A stretch of DNA of 62,245 nt from assembly GCA_017418945.1 (NCBI GenBank), contig JAFOMI010000047.1:1-62245 (forward strand), given 5' to 3'. The notes under the pieces were generated by a model. That model saw only the letters and a program-made list of their open reading frames with translations. It did not search any database and had not been told where the DNA came from. This document shows positions 17,455 through 26,297 of the stretch, piece by piece. A program made the translations under genes and the position numbers. Within the stretch, counting starts at the first letter, position 1. Every line of letters starts with the position of its first letter. The DNA comes from Bacilli bacterium (lineage in GTDB: Bacteria; Bacillota_I; Bacilli_A; RF39; UBA660).

Positions 17455-18681
17455 TTATAATATGTAACGTTTTATATTATCTTTTTTCTCATCTAATTTA
17501 ATAAAACCTTTATTGTATCTTCTATAAAGTGCTCTATAAGTAGCTTTATTAACTGGATAACCATTATCAGTTAAATATGAAATTAATTTTTCTTTTAATT
17601 CATTTGATATTAAAGTTCCACTTCCTTCAATTATTTTCCCTCTTTTATCAAACTCTGCACCTATTATTATTGTTTCATTCATTATTTCTCTAATATCATC
17701 TTCATTTGTTTCTAAAACATTCATTTTAATATATTTTTGAAGAGCATTTCTTAACTCATATTGATCACTTCTACTTAAATATTTAAATGACATAGTTATT
17801 ATTTGATTAATTGGTAATGATGTAATTTTAAAATAATCTAATATATCAAAATCTCTTAATTTACCATTATCATCAACTTTATTCTTTATTAAATATGATA
17901 ATTCGTTTATAGAATTCTTTAAATAATCAGTTGTAGTTTTTTCATTACTTTTTCTTATAAATAAATATCTATTATATAGAATATCATCTATTACTTTAAC
18001 TACTTCTACAGCATTTTCAAATTCTTTTATTGTAGTACCATAATATTTACAAAATTCATTTATATCAATATTACCAGAATGATTATATACAGTAATCATT
18101 ACTTTTGCATTATGATTAATTTCTTCTTCTCTTTTTAATAATTCTTGATCAGTTAAAACTGGTTTATTTAGTTGTTTTTTATATTTATAAACAGTCTCTA
18201 ATCTAGTTCTAATGACTTCACGTTTAAAATCATTAAATAAGTCTTCATACTTAGAAAAATTAGTTTTTAAATAATATGGATTATAATGAGTATTCTTAAC
18301 ATATTCATAAACATCTTTTTCATTATATATTGGAATAATACCTTCATATATTTTATATAATATAGAATTAAATCTATTTTGATCTATTTTTGTTATTTTA
18401 GATTTAGAATTTAAAGATACTTTAAAATATTCATCAGGTATTCCTAAAAATTCAGTTGCGTATTCTTTTATACATTTTTTTATTACTTTTTTACCAACAC
18501 CTAATCTATTTTTTAAATAATCAAAAGCTTCATCACTATATTTTTTATCATTACAATACTTATATAAATATTTTAAAACTATTTGTTTTTCAAGATTGTT
18601 AGTATATAGATAATGTTTATTATTATTATTACCTTTTTCATCTAATATAAAGTTTCTGTTGCTAATTTCAATTAATTCCAT
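17455..18681 (-). CDS. Unknown protein (408 aa), possible nucleic-acid binder
   Basis: I do not recognise it. 408 residues without membrane or signal segments. Several helix-rich stretches look like repeated small helical bundles (for example around 45-75, LKNRLGVGKKVIKKCIKEYA, and around 195-225, DINEFCKYYGTTIKEFENAV), which have the spacing of helix-turn-helix-like motifs; this is only an impression. It has its own near-consensus promoter (16-nt spacer), SD AAGGAGA, and lies between yceD and ileS. Probably lineage-specific. Confidence 0.72.
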   Translation of the reverse strand: MELIEISNRNFILDEKGNNNNKHYLYTNNLEKQIVLKYLYKYCNDKKYSDEAFDYLKNRLGVGKKVIKKCIKEYATEFLGIPDEYFKVSLNSKSKITKIDQNRFNSILYKIYEGIIPIYNEKDVYEYVKNTHYNPYYLKTNFSKYEDLFNDFKREVIRTRLETVYKYKKQLNKPVLTDQELLKREEEINHNAKVMITVYNHSGNIDINEFCKYYGTTIKEFENAVEVVKVIDDILYNRYLFIRKSNEKTTTDYLKNSINELSYLIKNKVDDNGKLRDFDILDYFKITSLPINQIITMSFKYLSRSDQYELRNALQKYIKMNVLETNEDDIREIMNETIIIGAEFDKRGKIIEGSGTLISNELKEKLISYLTDNGYPVNKATYRALYRRYNKGFIKLDEKKDNIKRYIL

Positions 18682-18707
18682 ATGTTATCTCCTTTAAAAC
18701 ATCAAAT

Positions 18708-18735
18708 ATTATACTTTATTTTTATTTTTTGTCAA
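18708..18735 (-). promoter_or_regulatory. Sigma-A promoter for the 408-aa unknown gene
   Basis: TTGACA, 16 nt, TATAAT, starting in the T run of the ileS terminator. Confidence 0.75.
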
Positions 18736-18759
18736 AAAAAGTTGTTATTTAACAACTTT
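18732..18759 (-). terminator. Terminator after ileS
   Basis: AAAGTTGTT / AACAACTTT stem with 4-nt loop and T7 on the minus strand. Confidence 0.85.
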
Positions 18760-21700
18760 TTCTACTTTTATCTTAACTAATTTACCATTTAAATCATATT
18801 CATTTTCTAATGAATCAGATTTAACTATGTCTAACGCTAGTACTTCATCTTTTATATATTCTTCATAAGAAGATATAACACTATCAATATCTCCATTATA
18901 GAATAATGTTATTCTATCAGAAATATCAAGTCCAGAATCTTTTCTTATATTTTGAACTTTACTAACAAGTTCTCTTGCAATTCCTTCATTTATTAATTCA
19001 TCAGTTAAAGTTGTATCAATAACTATAAAGTTATCATTTAAGAATGCAGCATCATAACCTTCTTTTGACGAAACTCTAATTTCTATCATATCTTGATTAA
19101 TAGTTAAATCTTCATCCATAAATTTAATAGTAATATCTTCACCCTTTTGTAATTTAGATATATTAGTTTCATCTAAGTTTTCTAATGCTTTAGAATATTC
19201 GTTAATATTTTTACCAAACATTCTTCCACATACTCTAAAATTAGGTTTTAAAGATAAAGACATATATTTAGTTAAATCAGAAACAAATGTTACATTTTTA
19301 ACATTTAATTCTTCTTTTATTAATGGAGTTAAATCTGATATTAATTCTTCATTTTTACCATCTAAAATAACTTCATTAATTGGTTGTCTAACCTTTATTT
19401 TAGCTTCTTCTCTAGCATTTCTTCCAAGAGATATTAAATCTTTAACTAAATCCATTCTATTTTCAATTTTTTCATTTACTTTTGATGCATCAAATTCTGG
19501 GAAATCACTTAAATGAATAGATTCTTCACCTGTTAATTTAGTATATATATCGTCTGTTATAAATGGTGTAATTGGAGAAACTAATTTTAAGAATCCAATT
19601 AAAACATCATATGTTGTTTTATAAACTGCCTTTTTAGAATTATCTAATTTAGAAGCCCAGAATCTTCTTCTATTTCTTCTAATATACCAGTTAGATAAAT
19701 CATCATTTAAGAATGTAATTAAATATTTAACTACTTTATTTAAATCAAATTCTTCATAAGCATCAGTTACATTTTTAACTAAATTATTATATTTAGATAA
19801 TAACCATTTATCTATTTCTTCTAATTCATCATATGAAACATCAAATTTTCTTGGATCAATTTCATCAGTATTCGCATACATTTCAAAGAAATTATAAGTA
19901 TTCTTTAAAGTATTATAGAATTTAGATACAACTTCATCTAATGCTTTATGATCAAATTTAATTGGTGACCAAACTGGTCCAATATTCATTAAATAAAATC
20001 TAACTGAATCAGCACCATATTTTTCTATTGTAGTAAATGGTTCAACAATATTGCCTAATGATTTACTCATCTTTTTACCATTTGCATCTAGCATTAAGTC
20101 ATTTACAAGTACATTTTTATATGAACTTTTACCTGATATAATTGTTGAAATAACAAGTAATACATAGAACCATCCTCTTGTTTGATCTATTCCTTCCGCT
20201 ATAAAATCTGCTGGGAATTGTTTTTCAAATAATTCCTTATTTTCAAAAGGATAATGATATTGAGCATAAGGCATAGATCCTGAATCAAACCATACATCTA
20301 ATACATCTTTTTCTCTTGTCATAATCTTACCACATTTTGGACATTTCATATGAATGTTATCAACATATGGTCTATGTAAATCTAATTCTTCATCTTTTAT
20401 TTCTTCGATAGCTTTTTCTTTTAATTCTTTAATCGAACCAACTGATTCAAAATGACCACATTCGCATTTCCAAATTGGAAGTGGACATCCCCAATATCTA
20501 TTTCTTCCGATACCCCAGTCTATCATATTTTCAAGCCAATTATTAAATCTCTTTTCACCTACGAATGATGGATGCCAATTAATATTCTTATTAGCTTCAA
20601 TTATTTGATCTTTAACTTTAGTATTATTTAAATACCATGCTGGTTTAGCAAAATAAATTAGTGGTTGTTTACATCTCCAACAATGTGGGTAATCATGAGT
20701 TATTTTAATTTTCTTAAATAATTTATCATTTTCTTTTAACCATCTAATAATATCAATTTCAAGTTCAGGATCAGTAACTAGTCTACCTTTCCATGGCCCT
20801 TCAGTATACTTGCCATCTAATCCAACTGGATTAACAAATGTAATACCATTTTCTTTAGATATTCTATTATCATCAGCACCATAAGCAGGAGCTATATGAA
20901 CGATACCAGTACCATCTTCCATAGTTACATAATCATCACAAAGTACTTCAAATGCTTTACCTTCTACCTTAACAAATGGCATTAATTGTTCATATTTAGT
21001 TCCAACTAAATCTTTACCTTTATAAGTTTCTAAAACTTCATAATCTTCACCAAGAATATTATTTGCAAGTTTCTCAGCCAAAATAAATTTATATCCCATA
21101 CTAGAAACTTTAATATAATTTTCATTAGGATTAACACATAAAGCTAAGTTTGCAATTAAAGTCCATGGTGTTGTTGTCCATGCTAAGAAATATTCATCTT
21201 TACCTTCTACTTTAAATGGAACAACTACAGTATTTACAGATACCTCTTTATAACCTTGAGCTACTTCAAAATTAGATAATTCAGTTCCACATCTTGGACA
21301 ATATGGAAGTACTCTATTTCCTTCATAAATAAGGCCTTTTTTATTCATTTCGTTTATAATCCACCATTCAGATTCAATATAATCATTTGAGCATGTTACA
21401 TATGGATTTTCCATATCAATGAATTGACCCATCATATTAGTTAATTTTTTAACATCACCAATACAAGTATCAGTTGTATTACGACATTCATTAATAAAAT
21501 TTTGAATTCCAAACTTTTCAATATCATCTTTACCGTTAAAACCTAATTTCTTTTCAACATTAACTTCTACCGGTAAACCATGGGTATCAAGCCCTATTTT
21601 TCTTAAAACTCTATAACCTTTCATAGTTTTATATCTACAAAAAGCATCTTTTATTTCTTTTGCATACATGTGATGTAGACCTGGTTTTGCATTTGCGTAT

Positions 21701-21843
21701 ATTGGTCCATCATAGAATACAAAGTTTTTATCTTCACTTCTATTATTAATAGATTTTTCAAATATCTTTTTTTCTTTCCAATTCTTTTCTACCCTTTGAT
21801 TCATTTCATAAGGCGTTTCATTATTTAATTTTTCAAATATCAT
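18745..21843 (-). CDS. ileS: Isoleucyl-tRNA synthetase, type 2, GXHH-motif form
   Basis: Charges tRNA-Ile. At 1032 residues with HGLPVEVNVEKKLG, WYIRRNRRRFW and no C-terminal zinc finger it belongs to the eukaryote-like IleRS2 group rather than the common bacterial IleRS1. KMSKS is intact (GKKMSKSLGN). The first class-I motif, normally HxGH, reads GLHH within ANAKPGLHHMYAKEIKD (about residues 57-60), the altered GXHH form reported for hyper-resistance to mupirocin. CPRC and CPKC zinc-type pairs lie in the insert domains. It overlaps the upstream antiporter gene in ATGA and lies under an Ile T-box. Confidence 0.95.
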   Translation of the reverse strand: MIFEKLNNETPYEMNQRVEKNWKEKKIFEKSINNRSEDKNFVFYDGPIYANAKPGLHHMYAKEIKDAFCRYKTMKGYRVLRKIGLDTHGLPVEVNVEKKLGFNGKDDIEKFGIQNFINECRNTTDTCIGDVKKLTNMMGQFIDMENPYVTCSNDYIESEWWIINEMNKKGLIYEGNRVLPYCPRCGTELSNFEVAQGYKEVSVNTVVVPFKVEGKDEYFLAWTTTPWTLIANLALCVNPNENYIKVSSMGYKFILAEKLANNILGEDYEVLETYKGKDLVGTKYEQLMPFVKVEGKAFEVLCDDYVTMEDGTGIVHIAPAYGADDNRISKENGITFVNPVGLDGKYTEGPWKGRLVTDPELEIDIIRWLKENDKLFKKIKITHDYPHCWRCKQPLIYFAKPAWYLNNTKVKDQIIEANKNINWHPSFVGEKRFNNWLENMIDWGIGRNRYWGCPLPIWKCECGHFESVGSIKELKEKAIEEIKDEELDLHRPYVDNIHMKCPKCGKIMTREKDVLDVWFDSGSMPYAQYHYPFENKELFEKQFPADFIAEGIDQTRGWFYVLLVISTIISGKSSYKNVLVNDLMLDANGKKMSKSLGNIVEPFTTIEKYGADSVRFYLMNIGPVWSPIKFDHKALDEVVSKFYNTLKNTYNFFEMYANTDEIDPRKFDVSYDELEEIDKWLLSKYNNLVKNVTDAYEEFDLNKVVKYLITFLNDDLSNWYIRRNRRRFWASKLDNSKKAVYKTTYDVLIGFLKLVSPITPFITDDIYTKLTGEESIHLSDFPEFDASKVNEKIENRMDLVKDLISLGRNAREEAKIKVRQPINEVILDGKNEELISDLTPLIKEELNVKNVTFVSDLTKYMSLSLKPNFRVCGRMFGKNINEYSKALENLDETNISKLQKGEDITIKFMDEDLTINQDMIEIRVSSKEGYDAAFLNDNFIVIDTTLTDELINEGIARELVSKVQNIRKDSGLDISDRITLFYNGDIDSVISSYEEYIKDEVLALDIVKSDSLENEYDLNGKLVKIKVEKVVK

Positions 21844-22802
21844 TTTAATCCTCCTAACAATACATACATATAATAAATAATAAACATTAATAACATCATA
21901 ATTCCATTTTTCTTACCTATTTGTTTATCTTTTCTAGTTAAAATATATAATAATAACGCACTAAATACCATCATAAACATATCGATATAATTAAAAGTAC
22001 CAACATTAATAGTATTTATAACAGTAACAGGTAATCCTATTACAACACCTATATTAAAAATATTACTTCCAATAACATTTCCTATAGCAATATCATTTTC
22101 TCCTTTACGAGACGCTTCTACACTTGTTACTAATTCAGGAAGCGATGTTCCAAGAGCAACTATGGTTAATGATATAAGTTTATCAGAAACTCCTAAAAAT
22201 CTAGCTATTTTAGATGCACTTTCTACAACAAAATTACTACCCGCAACTATCCCAACTAAACCAAGAACTAATAATAAAATTGATGTTAATATATTAAATT
22301 TTGGTTTAACAACTTCATCTTTTTTCTTATTTTTCTTCATAGAATTAATTAAATAATATATAAATATCATAAAGAATAATAATATTATAATTCCATCATT
22401 TCTAGAAATAATATTTAAAGCACTCTTATCAAGTATATTATCAAAACATATAACTGTTAATAAAATACTAAATAATATAGTAAAAGGTATTTCTTTATGA
22501 ACAGTATCATCTTTTACATATATCTTTGAAAATAAACTTGATACTCCAAGTATTAACAAAATATTTAATATATTACTACCAACAACATTTCCAAGTACAA
22601 TTTCTGAACTACCTTTTAATATTGCCTGTGTACTTACAGCAAGTTCTGGTGCAGATGTACCAAATGCTACTATAGTTAACGCTATAATCATTTTAGGAAC
22701 TTTAAAATTCTCTGCAAGAGATGATGCACCATCAACAAATATATCTGCACCTTTAATTAAAAGAATAAATCCTAAAATTAATAAAATTATTGTTAAAAAC
22801 AT
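21840..22802 (-). CDS. Calcium/sodium antiporter (CaCA, YrbG-like)
   Basis: 320-residue membrane protein of the cation/Ca2+ exchanger superfamily. It shows the two inverted alpha repeats: ALTIVAFGTSAPELAVS with GNVVGSNILNI (about 40-80) and SLTIVALGTSLPELVTS with GNVIGSNIFNI (about 208-250), separated by a Lys-rich cytoplasmic loop (about 155-168). About ten membrane segments. It is the first gene behind the Ile T-box and its TGA stop overlaps the ileS ATG, so a putative ion antiporter is controlled by uncharged tRNA-Ile together with ileS. The substrate is inferred from the family only. Confidence 0.92.
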   Translation of the reverse strand: MFLTIILLILGFILLIKGADIFVDGASSLAENFKVPKMIIALTIVAFGTSAPELAVSTQAILKGSSEIVLGNVVGSNILNILLILGVSSLFSKIYVKDDTVHKEIPFTILFSILLTVICFDNILDKSALNIISRNDGIIILLFFMIFIYYLINSMKKNKKKDEVVKPKFNILTSILLLVLGLVGIVAGSNFVVESASKIARFLGVSDKLISLTIVALGTSLPELVTSVEASRKGENDIAIGNVIGSNIFNIGVVIGLPVTVINTINVGTFNYIDMFMMVFSALLLYILTRKDKQIGKKNGIMMLLMFIIYYMYVLLGGLK

Positions 22803-22821
22803 TTTATCCTTCCTTTCAAAA

Positions 22822-23003
22822 TAAAAAATACCTATGATGTAAGGACGAATAATCGCGGTACCACCTTACTTCATAGATATTTCTATGCTCTTAATAATTT
22901 AACGCATTTTTACGCCTTACTCTACTTTATTTAAGTAAGGATATCTAGAGTGATCTATTATTAATCTTATTATTAGTTTACACCAACCACTAACTCTCTT
23001 TAA
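22822..23003 (-). promoter_or_regulatory. T-box leader, isoleucine type, upstream of the antiporter-ileS operon
   Basis: Minus strand: AGAGAG plus the stem I element TTAGTGGTTGGTGTAAACTAA, then ATC followed by A (22952-22954) just before CTCT, which can pair with the opening AGAG, placing an Ile codon in the specifier position. The antiterminator is GTAAGG, TGGTACC bulge, GCG, loop, CGT, CCTTAC; a longer hairpin (CTATGA-A-GTAAGG with CCTTAC-A-TCATAG) followed by six Ts can form instead. UGGU fits discriminator A of tRNA-Ile. The stem I element is identical to that of the Ala T-box in this window. Confidence 0.92.
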
Positions 23004-23025
23004 ATTTAATTAATAACCGTCTCTA

Positions 23026-23511
23026 TCATTTATTTTCAATATCAATTATTTCAATATCATCAATTAATTTAATTTGTTCTTCCAAATTAATTTTCATTTT
23101 TTTCTTAAAACTAACAATATTTCTTCTAATCATTTCTGCTTGAAATTGAATTCGATTAGACTTTTCAAGCGCATCCCTAATAATGATATCAGCATTATTT
23201 TTAGCATCTTGCAAAATAAGATTTCTTTCTTGCTTTGCAACATTTCTCATGCGCTCACCAGTATTTCTAGCCATATTAATAGCTTCAGTTAATGTATCAT
23301 TTAATTCATCAAACTTTTTAGCTTTTGCAATTACTTCTTCAGTTGCTTTCATATTAGTAAGATCATTAACTTGTTTTTTTAAATTAATAATTTCTTCTTC
23401 TTTCTTTTTATTTGAACTAATAATTCTCTCAACTTGTTTAATTACATCATCTAAAAATGCATTAACTTCTTCTGGATTATAGCCATTAGGGGTATAGTTA
23501 AATTTTTTCAT
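23026..23511 (-). CDS. divIVA: DivIVA family protein
   Basis: Coiled-coil protein that marks curved membrane at division sites and poles. 161 residues starting KKFNYTPNGYNPEEVNAFLD, matching the GYDEDEVNEFL membrane-binding region, then continuous heptad-like coiled coil to the end. Compared with Bacillus DivIVA the first 10 or so residues (LTPxDIxNK) are missing, so the start aligns only from the FxxxxxGY region; the good SD GAGGGTGA supports this start. The sepF-divIVA-ileS order is the conserved Firmicutes arrangement, here interrupted by the antiporter. Confidence 0.88.
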   Translation of the reverse strand: MKKFNYTPNGYNPEEVNAFLDDVIKQVERIISSNKKKEEEIINLKKQVNDLTNMKATEEVIAKAKKFDELNDTLTEAINMARNTGERMRNVAKQERNLILQDAKNNADIIIRDALEKSNRIQFQAEMIRRNIVSFKKKMKINLEEQIKLIDDIEIIDIENK

Positions 23512-23570
23512 ATAATCACCCTCAAACTATAGTGTTATATAATAACACCTTTATTCTTTTTTTTCAAGCA

Positions 23571-23972
23571 TTATAAATCAACATCGTCATTTTTTGTTTT
23601 AGTCTTTTTTTCTTCTTCGTCAGTCATCTTTCCTTGTACATTAATATTCTTTGGTGTACATAAGAAAATTCCTGAACCTAATTTTTGTAAATCTCCACCA
23701 ATCGCATATAAAGTTCCACTTAAGAAATCTACTATTCTTTTAGCTTGTTCAGCTGTAACTCTCTTTAAATTAACAACAACTGTGTTTCTCTTTTTTAAAT
23801 GATCAGCTATTTGTTGACTTTCAGAATATGCTCTTGGTTCTAAAAGAATCATTTTATTTCCTTCGCTATTATTATCTCTATAAGCTTCTTGTACATCTAA
23901 TGTATAGAATTCATCTTCTGATGTAGTTTCACCTAATTCTTCTTTACCTAAAATCTTATCAAAAACACCCAT
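23571..23972 (-). CDS. sepF: Cell division protein SepF
   Basis: FtsZ-bundling membrane anchor. 133 residues: an N-terminal amphipathic MGVFDKILG helix, a linker, then the SepF core with ILLEPRAYSESQQIADHLKK, VVVNLKRVTAEQAKRIVDFLSGTLYAI and the LGSGIFLCTPKNINV ending. A short acidic/lysine tail follows. SD GGAGAG precedes. Located two genes upstream of the antiporter-ileS unit and right before divIVA, as in Bacillus. FtsA is also present in this window, so SepF and FtsA may both anchor the Z ring. Confidence 0.95.
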   Translation of the reverse strand: MGVFDKILGKEELGETTSEDEFYTLDVQEAYRDNNSEGNKMILLEPRAYSESQQIADHLKKRNTVVVNLKRVTAEQAKRIVDFLSGTLYAIGGDLQKLGSGIFLCTPKNINVQGKMTDEEEKKTKTKNDDVDL

Positions 23973-24051
23973 TTTTTTATCTCTCCTTTATTTTTACTAA
24001 AATAATTTTATCACAAATAAATAAAATTGAAAATATTTTTTGAATAATTTA

Positions 24052-24079
24052 TTGACTTAATATATATAAATTATATAAT
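24052..24079 (+). promoter_or_regulatory. Sigma-A promoter for the 204-aa unknown gene
   Basis: TTGACT, 16 nt, TATAAT on the plus strand, 22 nt before the GTG start; divergent from sepF. Confidence 0.65.
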
Positions 24080-24101
24080 TACATTAAGATGAGGTGATTA
24101 T

Positions 24102-24716
24102 GTGGGAAAATTTGAAGATAAGGTTAAAGAATTAGAAAAAACTGAACCTTTTCATTTCAATGAAGAAAATTTTTCAAGAAAAAATAGTGTTCTTGACTTC
24201 TTTTATTATTATTATAATTTTATAATAAAATATACTAATAGTGATGAAAAGAAAGTTTTAGAGGCAGGAAGAACTTTAGTAAATAAAGATTCAGAAAAAT
24301 ATGGATTATTTGAGACATCTATTGGTCCAAAATGTATTGTTCCAAAACCAAATAATGTTGGTGATGACTTGAAATCAATCGAACTATTAACAAAATTTGC
24401 ATATTACATATCACACGAGAGGACTATTAAATACGATATTTCAAGTGATGTTATTCCAACATTTAATCAATACCATTATTTGTATGAAAATAATAGAGAT
24501 TTATTAGATATATACATATTATATAAAAAATATATTGCAATTAGAGTAGCTCATACAAAAGACATCAAAGAAAAAGAAGAAAATTTAAAGAAAATATATA
24601 GTTATCTAGTTCTTTTAAAAAGAAAAAAAGATTATGATATTAAATACCTAAATTATATTAATAGTAATTACAAAAATGTTCCTAAAACACTAAGATATAA
24701 TGGTTACTCAATTTAA
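24102..24716 (+). CDS. Unknown cytoplasmic protein (204 aa), plus strand
   Basis: I do not recognise it. 204 residues, no membrane segment, rich in Tyr, Lys and Asn, mostly helical by appearance. The start is GTG with SD GAGGTGA 6 nt upstream; an overlapping ATG two bases earlier is in another frame. It has its own promoter and terminator, and is one of only four genes on the plus strand. Convergent with glyS, divergent from sepF. Nothing links it to a pathway. Confidence 0.75.
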   Translation: MGKFEDKVKELEKTEPFHFNEENFSRKNSVLDFFYYYYNFIIKYTNSDEKKVLEAGRTLVNKDSEKYGLFETSIGPKCIVPKPNNVGDDLKSIELLTKFAYYISHERTIKYDISSDVIPTFNQYHYLYENNRDLLDIYILYKKYIAIRVAHTKDIKEKEENLKKIYSYLVLLKRKKDYDIKYLNYINSNYKNVPKTLRYNGYSI

Positions 24717-24744
24717 AAAGATATACATAAGTATATCTTTTTTT
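24715..24744 (+). terminator. Intrinsic terminator, plus strand
   Basis: AAAGATATAC / GTATATCTTT stem with 4-nt loop followed by T7; the symmetric sequence may also serve glyS on the other strand. Confidence 0.8.
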
Positions 24745-24745
24745 A

Positions 24746-26125
24746 TTAGAATTTAATTCTATCTTCAATATAATCTTTTAATTCATTAACATTTAAAGTA
24801 ATTTGCTTCATAGTATCTCTATCTCTTAGGGTAACTGTATTATTATTTAAAGTTTCATCGTCAATAGTAATACAATATGGAGTACCAATAACATCTTCTC
24901 TTCTATATCTCTTACCAATATTTCCTGATTCATCATAAGTACACATAAAGTATTTAGATAATTCTCTATAAATCTCTTTAGCTTTATCACTATGATTCTT
25001 TTTCATTAATGGTAAAACAGCTACTTTATATGGTGCGATTGCTGGAATAAAATGCATAACTTCACGAGTTTGACCATCTTCTAATGTTTCTTCTTCATAG
25101 GCATCGCACAAAACAGCTAATGTTAATCTATCACATCCAACAGAAGGTTCTATAACATAAGGAATATATTTTTCATTAGTTTCAGGATCTAAATATTTTA
25201 ATTCTTTACCAGAATGATTTGAATGAACAGTTAAATCATAATCTGTTCTATCAGAAATTCCCCATAATTCTCCAAAGCCCATTGGATAATTATATTCAAT
25301 ATCAGTTGTTCCTTTACTATAGAAAACAAGTTCTTCTGGTTTATGTTTTCTTAATCTTAAATTTTCTTCCTTAATACCTAAATCTTTTAAATAATTCATA
25401 CAAAAATCTTCGTAATAATTAAACCATTTTAAATCTTCACCTGGTTTACAGAAGAATTCATATTCCATTTGTTCAAATTCTCTAGTTCTAAAAGTAAAGT
25501 TACCTGGAGTAATTTCATTTCTAAATGCCTTACCTATTTGACCAACACCAAAAGGTAATTTTGCTCTCATTGTTCTTTGTACATTTAAAAAATTTACAAA
25601 TATACCTTGTGCAGTTTCTCCTCTTAAATAAACTTTATTCTTAGTATCTTCAGTAACACCCATACTTGTTTCAAACAATAAATTAAATTGTCTAATTTTA
25701 GTAAAATCTTTTTTACCACATTTTGGACAAACAATATTATTTTCTTCAATATATTTCTCTAATTCTTCGTTAGACCATCCGTCACCAGTTTCTTTACCAT
25801 TAGAAAATTCTTCAATTAATTTATCTGCTCTATGACGAGATTTACATGATTTACAATCAATTAAAGGATCAGAAAATGATGAAACATGTCCTGATGCAAC
25901 CCAAACTTCCGGGTTCATTAAGATAGCCGCATCTAAACCATAACTATTTGTAGATTCTTGTATAAATCTCTTCCACCAAGTCTTTTTTACATTATTTTTT
26001 AATTCAACACCAAGAGAACCGTAATCCCAAGTATTTGCAAGACCATCATATATTTCACTACCTTGAAATATAAAACCATATTGCTTACATAAATTTACTA
26101 TTTTATCCATAGTTAATTTTTCCAT
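24746..26125 (-). CDS. glyS: Glycyl-tRNA synthetase, homodimeric type
   Basis: Charges tRNA-Gly; 459 residues, the class II alpha2 form, not the glyQS alpha2-beta2 form of Bacillus subtilis. Diagnostic are [21 protein letters not shown] (cut short here: WDYGSLG near residue 29), motif 2 FRNEITPG followed by [14 protein letters not shown], and motif 3 [14 protein letters not shown]. Cys pairs CKSC and CPKC form a zinc site. SD AGGAGG. It lies behind a short T-box with UGGA bulge and before trmK-rpoD-dnaG. Confidence 0.97.
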   Translation of the reverse strand: MEKLTMDKIVNLCKQYGFIFQGSEIYDGLANTWDYGSLGVELKNNVKKTWWKRFIQESTNSYGLDAAILMNPEVWVASGHVSSFSDPLIDCKSCKSRHRADKLIEEFSNGKETGDGWSNEELEKYIEENNIVCPKCGKKDFTKIRQFNLLFETSMGVTEDTKNKVYLRGETAQGIFVNFLNVQRTMRAKLPFGVGQIGKAFRNEITPGNFTFRTREFEQMEYEFFCKPGEDLKWFNYYEDFCMNYLKDLGIKEENLRLRKHKPEELVFYSKGTTDIEYNYPMGFGELWGISDRTDYDLTVHSNHSGKELKYLDPETNEKYIPYVIEPSVGCDRLTLAVLCDAYEEETLEDGQTREVMHFIPAIAPYKVAVLPLMKKNHSDKAKEIYRELSKYFMCTYDESGNIGKRYRREDVIGTPYCITIDDETLNNNTVTLRDRDTMKQITLNVNELKDYIEDRIKF

Positions 26126-26139
26126 AATTATTCCTCCTT

Positions 26140-26262
26140 CAAATAAAAAAAGATCCCTTTGATTATAGGGACGAGATTACCCGCGGTTCCACCCTACTTA
26201 TTCAAAAGAATCTACTCTTTTTTATATAGCTCCTAGGTTTCCAAGCCTAATCATCACTGCAT
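26140..26262 (-). promoter_or_regulatory. Short T-box leader, glycine type, upstream of glyS
   Basis: The 3' half is canonical: TAGGG, TGGAACC bulge, GCG, loop, CGT, CCCTA antiterminator, and a terminator (TCCCT / AGGGA plus T7). UGGA matches discriminator U of tRNA-Gly. Counting from the promoter, only about 60 nt precede the antiterminator, too few for a normal stem I, and no GGTGGTTGGTG element is seen. A hairpin TAGG(CTTGGAAA)CCTA at 26234-26249 exposes GGA, a Gly codon followed by A, in an 8-nt loop. It therefore looks like an ultrashort T-box. Confidence 0.85.
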
Positions 26263-26268
26263 AAATAA

Positions 26269-26297
26269 ATTATATAATTTTTTTAATAATTAGTCAA
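26269..26297 (-). promoter_or_regulatory. Sigma-A promoter for the glyS T-box
   Basis: TTGACT, 17 nt, TATAAT, directly after the trmK stop; expected transcript start near 26262. This fixes the short length of the T-box leader. Confidence 0.75.

Noticed and set aside
21838-21845. Mollicutes-type genetic code (TGA as Trp)
   Set aside because: The antiporter frame ends in TGA within ATGA overlapping the ileS start, all recognised proteins encode Trp by TGG, and family lengths fit with TGA as stop.
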